From contig NZ_LT985196.1 in assembly GCF_900289115.1 (NCBI RefSeq), positions 124,001-188,000 on the forward strand: a DNA stretch of 64,000 nt. The letters are read 5' to 3'. The translations under genes and the position numbers were made by a program. This document shows, in pieces, positions 7,995-15,731 of the stretch (positions are counted from its first letter, which is position 1; every line of letters starts with the position of its first letter). The notes under the pieces are model-generated. The model made no database searches and was not told the DNA's origin. It saw only the letters and a list, made by a program, of their open reading frames with translations. The stretch comes from Janibacter massiliensis. Its GTDB lineage: Bacteria > Actinomycetota > Actinomycetes > Actinomycetales > Dermatophilaceae.

Positions 7995-8547
7995 CCGTCC
8001 CTCCTCCCGGCTCGACCAGCCGCTGCCCACCCGTCGGCGGTTGATCCGGCGCCCGTCGGTGTTCTCCGAGGAGGCCTTCGGGGTCCTGTCCGAGCGGTTC
8101 GCGCGCTTCATGGGGACCCCGACCTTCCTCATCTGGATGTCGGTCTTCGTCGTCGTGTGGCTCGCGTGGAACACCTTCGCGCCGGAGTCGGTCCAGTTCG
8201 ACCCGCGCTCGCTCAACTACACCCTGCTCACGCTCATCCTCAGCCTGCAGGCGAGCTACGCCGCGCCGCTCATCCTCCTCGCGCAGAACCGGCAGGACGA
8301 CCGCGACCGGGTCGCCATGGAGAGCGACCGCGTCCAGGCCGAGCGCAACCTCGCCGACACCGAGTTCCTCACCCGCGAGGTCGCCGCGCTGCGCCTGGCC
8401 CTCCGTGATGCCGCCACCCGCGACTTCGTCCGGTCCGAGCTGCGCTCGCTGCTCGAGGAGATGGAGGAGCGTGGCCTCGAGGTCCGCCGTCGCGAGGGCG
8501 TCGAGGACGGGACCTCGGACACGCCGGAGAGTCGCGACCCGCGCTGA
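7987..8547 (+). CDS. DUF1003 membrane protein
   Basis: 186 aa from the GTG at 7987 inside the end of the upstream gene. Two transmembrane segments are seen at about residues 45-65 (FLIWMSVFVVVWLAWNTF) and 77-98 (LLTLILSLQASYAAPLILLAQNRQ), the DUF1003 signature with its FDP...LN..LS..ASY..P.IL..QNRQ pattern. A charged coiled-coil tail (about 100-165) follows. The function of DUF1003 is unknown. Translational coupling to the MgtE-N/CBS gene suggests that protein is its soluble partner. Confidence 0.88.
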   Translation: MADRPSSRLDQPLPTRRRLIRRPSVFSEEAFGVLSERFARFMGTPTFLIWMSVFVVVWLAWNTFAPESVQFDPRSLNYTLLTLILSLQASYAAPLILLAQNRQDDRDRVAMESDRVQAERNLADTEFLTREVAALRLALRDAATRDFVRSELRSLLEEMEERGLEVRRREGVEDGTSDTPESRDPR

Positions 8548-8593
8548 GCGTCCGCACCCCCGGGGTCGGGCCGGACGGTGGACCCGGACGACC

Positions 8594-8606
8594 TACGATG
8601 GCCGCC
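8594..8606 (+). promoter_or_regulatory. -10 box of a leaderless promoter (mrp)
   Basis: TACGAT is followed by exactly 7 nt and then the ATG at 8607. This spacing decides between the two in-frame ATG codons at 8598 and 8607 in favour of 8607. Confidence 0.6.
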
Positions 8607-9749
8607 ATGCCCGAGTCGACCGTTCCCACCCAGGACCAGCTGCACGCGGCCCTCGCGACCGTCATCGATCCCGAGATCCGCAAGCCGATCACCGAGCTGG
8701 GGATGGTCGAGAGCGCCGAGGTCGACGCCGACGGCCGCGCCACCGTGAAGATCCTCCTCACCGTCGCCGGCTGCCCGATGAAGCAGACCCTGACGAAGGA
8801 CACCGAGGCCGCCGTGCGTCGCCTGCCCGGGGTCACCGACGCCACCGTCGAGCTCGGGGTCATGGACGAGGAGCAGCGGGCCGCCCTGCGTCAGCACCTG
8901 CGCGGTGGCCAGGCCGAGCGCGAGATCCCCTTCGCCAAGCCCGGCTCCCTCACCCGCGTCTACGCGATCGCCTCCGGCAAGGGCGGCGTCGGCAAGTCCT
9001 CGATCACGGCCAACCTCGCGGCCGCGCTCGCCGACGAGGGGCTCAAGGTCGGGGTCGTCGACGCCGACGTCCACGGGTTCTCGATCCCCCGGATGCTCGG
9101 GGTCGAGCACCGGCCGACGCAGGTCGACGACATGATCCTGCCGCCCGTGGCCCACGAGGTGAAGGTCATCTCGGTCGGGATGTTCGTGCCCGGCAACCAG
9201 CCCGTCGTCTGGCGCGGCCCGATGCTGCACCGCGCGCTCCAGCAGTTCCTCGCCGACGTCTTCTGGGGCGACCTCGACGTCCTGCTGCTCGACCTCCCGC
9301 CCGGCACGGGGGACATCGCGATCTCCGTCGCCCAGCTCATCCCGGGGGCCGAGATCCTCGTCGTCACGACCCCGCAGCAGGCCGCGGCCGAGGTCGCCGA
9401 GCGTGCCGGGTCGATCGCCGTCCAGACCCATCAGCGGATCGTCGGCGTCGTCGAGAACATGTCGTGGCTCGAGCTCCCGGACGGCTCGCGGCAGGAGATC
9501 TTCGGCGCCGGCGGCGGTCAGCGCGTCGCCGAGTCCCTCACGCGGACGATCGGCGCGGACGTGAGCCTCCTGGGCCAGGTCCCGCTCGACACCCGCCTGC
9601 GCGAGGGCTCCGACACCGGCACCCCCGTCGTCCTGGGCGACCCGACGAGCCCGGCGGCGGTCGCCCTGCGCGGCGTGGCCAAGGGCCTGGCCCAGCGCTC
9701 CCGTGGCCTCGCGGGACGCTCGCTCGGGCTCTCCCCCAGCGGCCGCTGA
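8607..9749 (+). CDS. mrp: Mrp/NBP35-family iron-sulfur carrier ATPase
   Basis: 380 aa. The start at 8607 (MPESTVPTQDQ) is preferred over the ATG at 8598 because a TANNNT box sits 7 nt before it. An N-terminal MIP18/DUF59 domain (about residues 5-85) precedes a deviant Walker A site, IASGKGGVGKSSITANLA, near 120. The Walker B-like segment DVLLLDLPPGTGD and switch-like VTTPQQAAAEVAERAG follow. Mrp proteins hold a transient [4Fe-4S] cluster and pass it to apo-proteins. The CxxC near the C-terminus found in many homologues is not visible here (the C-terminal third has no Cys pair), so cluster binding may differ. The gene is monocistronic. Confidence 0.9.
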   Translation: MPESTVPTQDQLHAALATVIDPEIRKPITELGMVESAEVDADGRATVKILLTVAGCPMKQTLTKDTEAAVRRLPGVTDATVELGVMDEEQRAALRQHLRGGQAEREIPFAKPGSLTRVYAIASGKGGVGKSSITANLAAALADEGLKVGVVDADVHGFSIPRMLGVEHRPTQVDDMILPPVAHEVKVISVGMFVPGNQPVVWRGPMLHRALQQFLADVFWGDLDVLLLDLPPGTGDIAISVAQLIPGAEILVVTTPQQAAAEVAERAGSIAVQTHQRIVGVVENMSWLELPDGSRQEIFGAGGGQRVAESLTRTIGADVSLLGQVPLDTRLREGSDTGTPVVLGDPTSPAAVALRGVAKGLAQRSRGLAGRSLGLSPSGR

Positions 9750-9760
9750 TCAGCGGCCGC
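9739..9760 (+). terminator. 22-bp palindrome spanning the mrp stop codon
   Basis: Bases 9739-9760 form a perfect 22-bp palindrome built of two GCGGCCGCTGA half-sites. The mrp TGA (9747-9749) is next to its centre. As RNA it can fold into a hairpin, so it may end transcription, but it overlaps coding sequence and has no loop beyond the centre. Confidence 0.4.
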
Positions 9761-9795
9761 CGCACGCGCGGCGCGCCGTCCCGTGACTCGAGGCC

Positions 9796-10221
9796 TCAGG
9801 TGGCCTCGATGTCGTAGGGCACCGCGAGGTCGGGGTCGTACGACGTCGACCGCGTCGGCACCGCGTGCGCGGCGGCGTCGTCATCCGCGTCCTGCGCCGA
9901 CATCCCCGTGGCCCCCGCGGTCGCGGCGGTCCCGACGGCCGTCGCTCCGACAGCCGTGGCCCCGGGCGATGGCTCGAGGAGGGCCTCTCGGACGATCCGA
10001 CGCGGGTCGTACTGGCGCGGGTCGTACTGGCGCCAGTTGATGTCCTCGAACTCCGGACCCATCTGGTCCTTGATCTGGCCCTTGGCGTCGTTGGCCATGT
10101 CCCGGACCCGCACGACGAGCCGGGCGAGCTTCGCGGCGTACTCCGGCATGCGCTCGGGGCCGAGGACGACGACGGCGAGGACGACGAGGACCACCATCTC
10201 CCAGCCGTTCATGCCGAGCAT
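9796..10221 (-). CDS. tatB: Sec-independent translocase subunit TatB-like
   Basis: 141 aa. It has a short N-terminus, a transmembrane helix (WEMVVLVVLAVVVLGPERMPE with the conserved LGPE motif) and an amphipathic helix (AAKLARLVVRVRDMANDAKGQ), the Tat A/B architecture. The longer acidic C-terminal part contains a small tandem repeat, RQYDPRQYDPRR near residue 65. TatB receives twin-arginine substrates with TatC. It lies 14 bp after htrA at the end of the sigE operon, as in mycobacteria. Starts at 10221 and 10212 are both possible. The tatA/tatC genes are not in the window; the Tat-type L,D-transpeptidase at 3752 could be a client. Confidence 0.85.
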   Translation of the reverse strand: MLGMNGWEMVVLVVLAVVVLGPERMPEYAAKLARLVVRVRDMANDAKGQIKDQMGPEFEDINWRQYDPRQYDPRRIVREALLEPSPGATAVGATAVGTAATAGATGMSAQDADDDAAAHAVPTRSTSYDPDLAVPYDIEAT

Positions 10222-10235
10222 GCGCGTGTTCTCCC

Positions 10236-11531
10236 TCAGTCGCCGGATGCCTCGAGGGTCATCTTGACATCCTTCTCGGCACCCCCGCGCCGGATGGTCA
10301 GGGCGACGGTCTCCCCGACCTTCCGCGAGCGGATGAGCACGACGAGCGCGTCGGGGCTCGAGACCGGCCGGCCCTCGAAGGCGGTGATGACGTCCCCCGG
10401 CTCGATGCCGGCCTTGGCCGCCGGCCCGGACGCCTCGACGGCCTCGGGGCGGTCGAGGACCCGGACGCCCTCCCCGGAGTACTGGAGATCGAGCTGCACG
10501 CCGATGACGGGGTGCACCGCCCTGCCCGTACGGATGAGCTCATCCGCGATGCGGACGACCTGGTCGCTGGGGATGGCGAACCCGAGGCCGATGCTCCCGC
10601 CCTGGCCGCCCGAGGCGCTCGGCAGCTGGGCGATCGCCGAGTTCACGCCGATGACCCGACCGTCCATGTCGAGCAGCGGGCCACCGGAGTTGCCCGGGTT
10701 GATCGCCGCATCGGTCTGGATCGCGTTGAGGTACGAGCGGTCGTCGTCCCGCCCCGCGGTCACGGGACGGTCCAGCGCGCTCACGATCCCGGAGGTGACC
10801 GACCCCGACAGCCCCAGCGGCGCACCGACGGCGACGACCTCGTCGCCGACGACGACGTCGGAGGATCGTCCCATCGTCACCGGCTGCAGCCCCTCCGGGT
10901 CGACCTCGAGGACCGCGAGATCGTAGGAGGCGTCGCGACCGACGACCTTCGCATCGAGCTGCTCGCCCTTCGAGGTCTGGACGGTGACCCTCCCGCCGTC
11001 CGCCGCCGCGGCGACGACGTGGTTGTTGGTCACCACGTGCCCCTGCCGGTCGAGGACGAAGCCGGACCCGACGCCCTGCTCCCCCGATCCGCTCGCCCGG
11101 ATGGTCACGACGCTCGGGACGACCTCATCGGCGATCCGCGCCACCGACCCGGCGGTGCTGGACCCGGCGCCGGACGGCCGCCCGGACGCCACGCTGACGC
11201 TCGTCGTGCCGGCGTCGTCGTCCTGGTCCTCCAGCCAGCCGCCGGTGTACCCGCCGAGCAGGCCGGCGACCGTCGCCGAGGCGACGGCCATCGTCAGCGC
11301 GCCCGCCCAGCCCGGGCCGCGTCGTGCGCGGGGCGCCGCGGTGGCGCGCGCGGGCGGCGTCGAGGTCGCGTGCGCGGGCGGCGTGGAGGGTGCAGGCTCG
11401 GTCACCGGCAGCGGCGTCGTCGCGCCGGTGGGGATCTCCTGCGTGGGGTCGTGCGGGCGGGGCTCGTCAGTCTCGGGCACGGGGCGATTGTGCCGGGCGG
11501 ACCAAGGCTGGTTCTCGGGAGGCGTCGTCAT
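10236..11531 (-). CDS. htrA: HtrA/DegP-type membrane-anchored serine protease
   Basis: 431 aa from the ATG at 11531, 4 bp after the stop of the upstream gene. A Pro-rich cytoplasmic region (1-100) is followed by one membrane segment (GALTMAVASATVAGLLGGYTGG, about 105-125), a trypsin-like domain and a C-terminal PDZ domain (about 330-425). The catalytic triad is visible: His in VVTNNHVV, Asp in YDLAVLEVD and Ser in INPGNSGGPLLD. It degrades or chaperones misfolded envelope proteins. It is part of the sigE - anti-sigma - htrA - tatB operon, so induction by envelope stress is expected. Confidence 0.93.
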   Translation of the reverse strand: MTTPPENQPWSARHNRPVPETDEPRPHDPTQEIPTGATTPLPVTEPAPSTPPAHATSTPPARATAAPRARRGPGWAGALTMAVASATVAGLLGGYTGGWLEDQDDDAGTTSVSVASGRPSGAGSSTAGSVARIADEVVPSVVTIRASGSGEQGVGSGFVLDRQGHVVTNNHVVAAAADGGRVTVQTSKGEQLDAKVVGRDASYDLAVLEVDPEGLQPVTMGRSSDVVVGDEVVAVGAPLGLSGSVTSGIVSALDRPVTAGRDDDRSYLNAIQTDAAINPGNSGGPLLDMDGRVIGVNSAIAQLPSASGGQGGSIGLGFAIPSDQVVRIADELIRTGRAVHPVIGVQLDLQYSGEGVRVLDRPEAVEASGPAAKAGIEPGDVITAFEGRPVSSPDALVVLIRSRKVGETVALTIRRGGAEKDVKMTLEASGD

Positions 11532-11535
11532 GGGC

Positions 11536-11919
11536 TCAGCACCACCCCGAGGGACCGGAGGAGCACCGCAGCCGGGCCGGACGGACGTCGACGGCTCCCG
11601 CCGGCCCCGCACCGCCGGCAGGGCGCGACGGGGCAACCGTCGGGCCGGCCGGGGCGGGCGATCCCTGGGGCACCGCGACGCCTGCGACCCACGCCGCGGC
11701 GACCGACGAGGCGCCGACGACGATCGCGCACACCCCGGCCCGGACCGGGGACTGGTGCGCCGGCGGCTCGCCCGGCGCCACGCGCGGGAGGGCATCGTGC
11801 GGACGGTCGACGATCGGACGCCCCGGGTCCTCCGCGAGCGCCAGCAGGCGGGCGACGAGCTCCTCCCTCGGCTCGGGCCCGGCCACGGCACGGGGGGTGG
11901 GGACGGTCGGCGCGCTCAT
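11536..11919 (-). CDS. Putative membrane anti-sigma factor of SigE lacking the zinc motif
   Basis: 127 aa. The ATG at 11919 shares a base with the sigE stop (TGATG), and the gene ends 4 bp before htrA, which is exactly the position of rseA in mycobacteria. A short N-terminal region (PREELVARLLALAEDPGRP) precedes one hydrophobic segment (AGVCAIVVGASSVAAAWVAGVAV, about residues 63-85) and a Pro/Ala-rich tail. The usual HxxxCxxC zinc motif of such anti-sigma factors is absent; the only cysteines are in the membrane segment and at the very C-terminus. The role is therefore inferred from position and topology, not from sequence similarity. It could also be a SigE-linked protein of another kind. 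Confidence 0.6.
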   Translation of the reverse strand: MSAPTVPTPRAVAGPEPREELVARLLALAEDPGRPIVDRPHDALPRVAPGEPPAHQSPVRAGVCAIVVGASSVAAAWVAGVAVPQGSPAPAGPTVAPSRPAGGAGPAGAVDVRPARLRCSSGPSGWC

Positions 11920-12542
11920 CAGATCCCCGCCAGACGGACGGTCGGCAGCGTCGAGACCGGCGTCGAGGGACGGGTGCGGGTCCCGCGCCGCGGGCTCGTC
12001 GACCGGGCCGGGTCGCGGTGCGCGAGCGCCTCGCGCAGGCGCGCGCGGCCGCGGTGGATCCGCGAGCGCACCGTGCCGAGCTTGATGCCGAGCGTGGCGC
12101 TCACCTCCTCGTAGGTCAGGCCCTCGATGTCGGAGAGGACGACGGCGGCGCGGAACTCCGGGGGGAGGGCGTCCAGCGCGCGCTGCACGTCGTCGTCGAG
12201 GGTCGCGTCGAGGACTGTCTGCTCCGGGCCACGGCCCGTGCTCGGCAGCCGCGCCGAGGACTCCTCGCTCAACGCGTCCATCCGGATCCGCTGGCGGCGG
12301 CGGGCGCGGTCGAGGAAGGCGTTCGTCGTGATGCGGTGCAGCCAGCCCTCGAAGGTGCCGGGCTCGTACGTGTGCAGGCTCCGGAAGACCTTGACGAAGA
12401 CGTCCTGGGTGAGGTCCTCGGCGTCGTGGACGTCTCCGGTGAGGCGGTACGCGAGCCGGTAGACCCGGCCGGAGTGCTCGCCGACGATCTCCTCCCACGA
12501 CGGGGCCGACCACGTCGTGGGTGTGTGCTCCGCTCTCTGCAC
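11919..12542 (-). CDS. sigE: ECF RNA polymerase sigma factor, SigE type
   Basis: 207 aa. A GTG start at 12542 has GAGGAGG 5-6 nt upstream. Sigma region 2 (residues 15-85) shows [29 protein letters not shown] and [19 protein letters not shown]. Region 4 (about 115-170) shows [48 protein letters not shown] in parts. A roughly 35-residue basic C-terminal extension follows. The neighbours (anti-sigma, htrA, tatB, and a divergent O-methyltransferase) match the mycobacterial sigE locus, where the regulon responds to envelope stress. Confidence 0.93.
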   Translation of the reverse strand: MQRAEHTPTTWSAPSWEEIVGEHSGRVYRLAYRLTGDVHDAEDLTQDVFVKVFRSLHTYEPGTFEGWLHRITTNAFLDRARRRQRIRMDALSEESSARLPSTGRGPEQTVLDATLDDDVQRALDALPPEFRAAVVLSDIEGLTYEEVSATLGIKLGTVRSRIHRGRARLREALAHRDPARSTSPRRGTRTRPSTPVSTLPTVRLAGI

Positions 12543-12665
12543 TGCATCCTCCTCGGCCCGGGACCGGCCGCTCGCTGCGCCGGGCGCTCCGCCCGGCCTG
12601 CGCCATCGTCACGGGAGCCCCTGTGAGGCGGCTGGGACCGGGCCGTCGACGTAGGGTGTGCCGCC

Positions 12666-13298
12666 ATGAGCGCGTCACGAGCGGCCAGCTGGGCCCATGC
12701 CGAGTCCTTCGTCGAGGAGGCGCCGGTGGTGGAGCGCGCCCGCCGGGACGGCGAGCGTCTCGGGGCCGCGCCGGTCGGGACGGGGACGGGCGCGGCGCTG
12801 CGGGTCATCGCCGCCATGCTCCGCGCACGGCACGTCATCGAGATCGGTACGGGCGCGGGCACGTCGGGGGCGTGGCTCCTGGACGGCATGCCGTCGGACG
12901 GGGTCCTCACGACGATCGACGTCGAGCCGGAGCACGCGAGCCGCGCGCGCCGCACGTTCGCCGAGGCCGGGATTCCGCCGCAGCGGACCCGGGTGATCAC
13001 CGGCCGGGCGCTCGACGTCCTGCCCCGGCTCAACGACGGCGCCTACGACCTCGTGCACGTCGACGCCGACACGGAGGGATACCCCGAGTACGCCGAGCAC
13101 GGCATCCGGCTGCTGCGACCGGGAGGGGTCCTCGCGCTCGAGAACATGCTGTGGCACGACACCGTCGCCGACCCGGCCTCCCGGGACGCGACGACCGTGC
13201 TGCTGCGCGACCTGGGCAAGAGCCTCCGGGACGACGAGCGTCTCGCGAGCGCCCTGCTGCCCGTCGGGGGCGGGCTCCTGGTCGCGGTGCGGCGCTGA
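12666..13298 (+). CDS. SAM-dependent O-methyltransferase (class I, COMT-like)
   Basis: 210 aa. The ATG at 12666 has no Shine-Dalgarno but TAGGGT 8 nt upstream. The fold is visible in motif I (HVIEIGTGAGTSGAWLL, about residues 57-73), the acidic residue after strand 2 (TTIDVEPEH), and the metal-binding region VHVDADTEGYPEYAEHGIRLLRPGGVLALENMLWHD, with an Asp cluster as in catechol-type enzymes. The substrate is unknown. An O-methyltransferase divergent from sigE is a conserved actinobacterial arrangement. Confidence 0.85.
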   Translation: MSASRAASWAHAESFVEEAPVVERARRDGERLGAAPVGTGTGAALRVIAAMLRARHVIEIGTGAGTSGAWLLDGMPSDGVLTTIDVEPEHASRARRTFAEAGIPPQRTRVITGRALDVLPRLNDGAYDLVHVDADTEGYPEYAEHGIRLLRPGGVLALENMLWHDTVADPASRDATTVLLRDLGKSLRDDERLASALLPVGGGLLVAVRR

Positions 13299-13308
13299 GG
13301 CCGAGCCG

Positions 13309-13689
13309 TCAGTCGTCGCTGTCCATCGACCCCGGGCCGGGGCCGCGGCGGAACCCGGCCGGGCCCTCCGCGATGGCGACGACCTCGAAGTCCTCGATGC
13401 TGACCGGGGCCGAGCCGATGATCTGCGAACCCGGGGAGTCGGCCGCGCCCTCGACGAACTCGTCGCGGAACAGGTCGCGCTCACGCGCGGAGTCGAAGAC
13501 GTAGGTCCCCTCGAACCACTCCCCCTCCCGCATCCGCCACGTCTTGAAGCCGAGCCCGTCGAGGAACATGAACTTCGCCATCGAGGTCCCGACGACGTAC
13601 TCGCGCAGCCGGTCCGCGACGTCGGTCGGCGCATCGGCGAGGGACCAGCGGACCGCGAGCCCGTAGCCGGCGTTCATCGAGTGGTTCAT
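13309..13689 (-). CDS. Conserved hypothetical protein (possible antibiotic-monooxygenase-like fold)
   Basis: 126 aa, no signal peptide and no membrane segment. The sequence has alternating strand/helix patterns: YGLAVRWSLADAPTDVADRLREYV, a central MAKFMFLDGLGFKTWRMREGEWFEGTYVFDS, and RERDLFRDEFVE. This resembles small ferredoxin-like (ABM/YdhR) proteins, but I cannot assign a function. The C-terminal 20 residues are Gly/Pro-rich and probably disordered. It stands alone and is convergent with the O-methyltransferase gene 11 bp away. Confidence 0.6.
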   Translation of the reverse strand: MNHSMNAGYGLAVRWSLADAPTDVADRLREYVVGTSMAKFMFLDGLGFKTWRMREGEWFEGTYVFDSARERDLFRDEFVEGAADSPGSQIIGSAPVSIEDFEVVAIAEGPAGFRRGPGPGSMDSDD

Positions 13690-13782
13690 GACGGCCTTCC
13701 GAGAGGGGATGGACCGGCACCGTAGGCCGACGCGCCGCGTCGCCGGTGAGCCGTGTCACGATGCGGTCTGGGGAACGACCAC

Positions 13783-13813
13783 GGGCCCCGACCGAGCACG
13801 TCGGTCGGGGCCC
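13783..13813 (-). terminator. Hairpin terminator after the DUF3117 gene
   Basis: GGGCCCCGACCGA at 13783-13795 pairs with TCGGTCGGGGCCC at 13801-13813, a perfect 13-bp stem with a 5-nt loop, 21 bp past the stop of the DUF3117 gene. Confidence 0.75.
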
Positions 13814-13834
13814 GGCGTCCGGGGCGTCAACGGA

Positions 13835-14008
13835 TCACTTGAGCCCGTCGCAGCTGTCGATCGCCGCGCCGAGGGCGCGGACCTCGTCCGGCGTCATCTC
13901 GACGACGAGCCGTCCGCCACCCTCCAGGGGCATGCGCAGGACGATGCCGCGTCCCTCCTTGACGACCTCGAGGTCGCCGTCTCCGGTCCTGGGCTTCATC
14001 GCCGCCAT
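13835..14008 (-). CDS. DUF3117 family small protein
   Basis: 57 aa. The start at 14008 (MAAMKPRTGDGD) is preceded by GGAGG, and nearly all family members begin this way, so upstream in-frame codons are not used. The whole protein is the DUF3117 domain: DLEVVKEGRGIVLRMPLEGGGRLVVEMTPDEVRALGAAI. It is a highly conserved small actinobacterial protein of unknown function, predicted to form a small beta-rich fold. The strong terminator behind it suggests an independent, well-expressed transcript. Confidence 0.88.
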   Translation of the reverse strand: MAAMKPRTGDGDLEVVKEGRGIVLRMPLEGGGRLVVEMTPDEVRALGAAIDSCDGLK

Positions 14009-14151
14009 CGTCTGTCCTCCATCGTGCCGGGCATCACCGGTCCCGACGCGTTGCGCGACGGGTCTGACGTCCATTATCGCCCGACGCCGGCCGCCCGGCG
14101 AAATCAGGTGCCGACGACCGCCGACGCCGGGTCCTCGGGGAGGATGGGTCC

Positions 14152-14958
14152 ATGAGCGAGAACGCAGCCACCTCCCCCGTCCGCCTCGACCGGGCGGGCG
14201 CCGTCGCGACCGTCGTCCTCGACCGGCCTGAGGCGATGAACGCCCTCGACACCGCGACGAAGGACGGGCTGCTCGACGCCCTGCGCGAGGTCGCCGAGGA
14301 CGGGACCGTGCGCGTCGTCGTCCTCACCGGCGCCGGGGATCGTGCCTTCTGCGTCGGGCAGGACCTGCGCGAGCACGCCGCCGGGCTCGCCGACCCCGAC
14401 ACCGACCTCGGCTCCACGGTCCGCGAGCACTACAACCCGATCGTCGAGCTGCTGTCGACGATGCCGAAGCCGGTCGTCGCAGCCGTCAACGGGGTCGCGG
14501 CGGGCGCGGGGGCGGCGTTCGCCTTCGCGTGCGACCTGCGGATCGCAGCCGACACCGCGGCGGTCAACCTCGCGTTCGCCGGGGTCGCGCTCTCGTGCGA
14601 CTCCGGGGCGAGCTGGACGCTGCCACGCCTCGTCGGTGCCGGGCGCGCGCTCGACCTCCTGCTCCGCCCGCGGACGATCTCGGCGGCCGAGGCGCTCGAC
14701 CTCGGCATCCTCACCGAGGTCGTCCCGGCGCCCGAGCTGTCCGACCGGGTGGCGCAGGTCGCCGCCGAGCTCGCCGCCGGGCCGACCCTCGCCTACGCCT
14801 CGATCCGCGCCGCGGTGCGCTTCTCTGCCACCCACGGCCTGGCCGAGTCCCTCGAGAACGAGGCGCGGGGCATGGACCGCACCGGGGCCAGCGCCGACCA
14901 CCGCGAGGCCGTCGCTGCCTTCCTCGAGAAGCGCCGCCCGGAGCTCACCGGCCGCTGA
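14152..14958 (+). CDS. Enoyl-CoA hydratase/isomerase family protein
   Basis: 268 aa, with GGAGG 8 nt before the ATG. Crotonase-fold features are in order: VVLDRPEAMNALDTATKDGL, the oxyanion-hole segment GDRAFCVGQDLREH, and KPVVAAVNGVAAGAGAAFAFACDLRIAADTA. In the second acidic position the sequence reads VALSCDSGASWTLPRLVG; an acidic residue (Asp) precedes SGASW, as in PaaG/PaaB-like isomerases and hydratases. It may act in phenylacetate or fatty-acid breakdown. Its last 14 bp overlap the end of the convergent SRPBCC gene. Confidence 0.87.
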   Translation: MSENAATSPVRLDRAGAVATVVLDRPEAMNALDTATKDGLLDALREVAEDGTVRVVVLTGAGDRAFCVGQDLREHAAGLADPDTDLGSTVREHYNPIVELLSTMPKPVVAAVNGVAAGAGAAFAFACDLRIAADTAAVNLAFAGVALSCDSGASWTLPRLVGAGRALDLLLRPRTISAAEALDLGILTEVVPAPELSDRVAQVAAELAAGPTLAYASIRAAVRFSATHGLAESLENEARGMDRTGASADHREAVAAFLEKRRPELTGR

Positions 14959-15412
14959 GGACCTCGGTGTCCATCCCCGCGTCGGCCAGCAGGCGGTCGA
15001 CGACGCGACCGAAGACCACCGATCCGGCCCGGGCGAAGACCCGACGGCTGACGGCCTGCGTGCCCGGCACCCGGAGCGCGAGCGTCTCCCGCCACGTCAG
15101 GAGCGTCCCCGACGGGCGTCCGACGACGAGGATGTCCGCGTGCCCGGAGAGGAACCCCGTCTTCAGCAGACGGGCGCTGCCGGGGCACCCCGGAGCCGGC
15201 GGCCGCCACTGCCGCACGAGCATCGCGTCGTCGAGGACGAGCGGCCCGAGCCGGGTCAGGGCGTGGACGGTCGACCCGACGACGACCGGGTCGGGCATCC
15301 TCACGGTCGTCAGAGGCACGTACCGCCCGTGCGCCCCCAGGTCGGTGACGACGTCCCAGACGTCATCGGGCGGCGCCTGGACCAGGCGACGCAGCACGAA
15401 CTCGGTCGGCAC
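14945..15412 (-). CDS. SRPBCC (polyketide cyclase/START-like) family protein
   Basis: 155 aa from the GTG at 15412, chosen because AGGAGG lies 6 nt upstream and the START-like domain begins right there (TEFVLRRLVQAPPDDVWDVVTDLGAHGRYVPLT). This family binds hydrophobic ligands in a deep cavity. The start lies 50 bp inside the end of the DivIVA-like gene, so the two are translationally close. No catalytic residues can be named. Confidence 0.75.
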   Translation of the reverse strand: MPTEFVLRRLVQAPPDDVWDVVTDLGAHGRYVPLTTVRMPDPVVVGSTVHALTRLGPLVLDDAMLVRQWRPPAPGCPGSARLLKTGFLSGHADILVVGRPSGTLLTWRETLALRVPGTQAVSRRVFARAGSVVFGRVVDRLLADAGMDTEVLSGR

Positions 15413-15731
15413 CGGGGTCCTCCTCTCGGGACGGGTCGGTCCCGGCGCGCAGCCGGGCGATGAGGCGGTCGCGGTCTGCGATCTCGCCCTGGAGGCGGTC
15501 GAGCACACGGTCGACCTGGTCCATCCGGTACCCGCGCAGCGCCGTGTCGAAGGCGATGACGGGCACGTCCCCGGCGGTCACCGGGCCGTCCGGCAGGCCC
15601 TCGTCCGGGACGGTCGAGGTGGCCGGCGCCATCGGGTCGTACGGCAGCCGACCGGCGAGCAGGGCGCCGATCACCCCGAGGACGACGATCGCGGCGGCAC
15701 CCAGGACGACCCAGACGACCTCAGGCCCCAT
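15363..15731 (-). CDS. DivIVA-domain membrane protein
   Basis: 122 aa. One N-terminal membrane helix (VVWVVLGAAAIVVLGVIGALLAG, residues 5-27) is followed by a linker and a short DivIVA-type motif, VIAFDTALRGYRMDQVDRVLDRLQGEIADRD (about 58-88), whose FDTALRGYRMDQVD segment is typical of actinobacterial DivIVA-domain proteins. Its start overlaps the end of the LOG-family gene by 11 bp. It may help recruit cell-wall or division factors, by family inference. Confidence 0.8.
   Translation of the reverse strand: MGPEVVWVVLGAAAIVVLGVIGALLAGRLPYDPMAPATSTVPDEGLPDGPVTAGDVPVIAFDTALRGYRMDQVDRVLDRLQGEIADRDRLIARLRAGTDPSREEDPGADRVRAASPGPGAAR

Noticed and set aside
6441-8216. A 591-codon minus-strand frame opposite the MgtE-N/CBS gene
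   Set aside because: It has no domain, no ribosome site and very biased composition, while the plus strand carries clear PRC, MgtE_N and CBS motifs.
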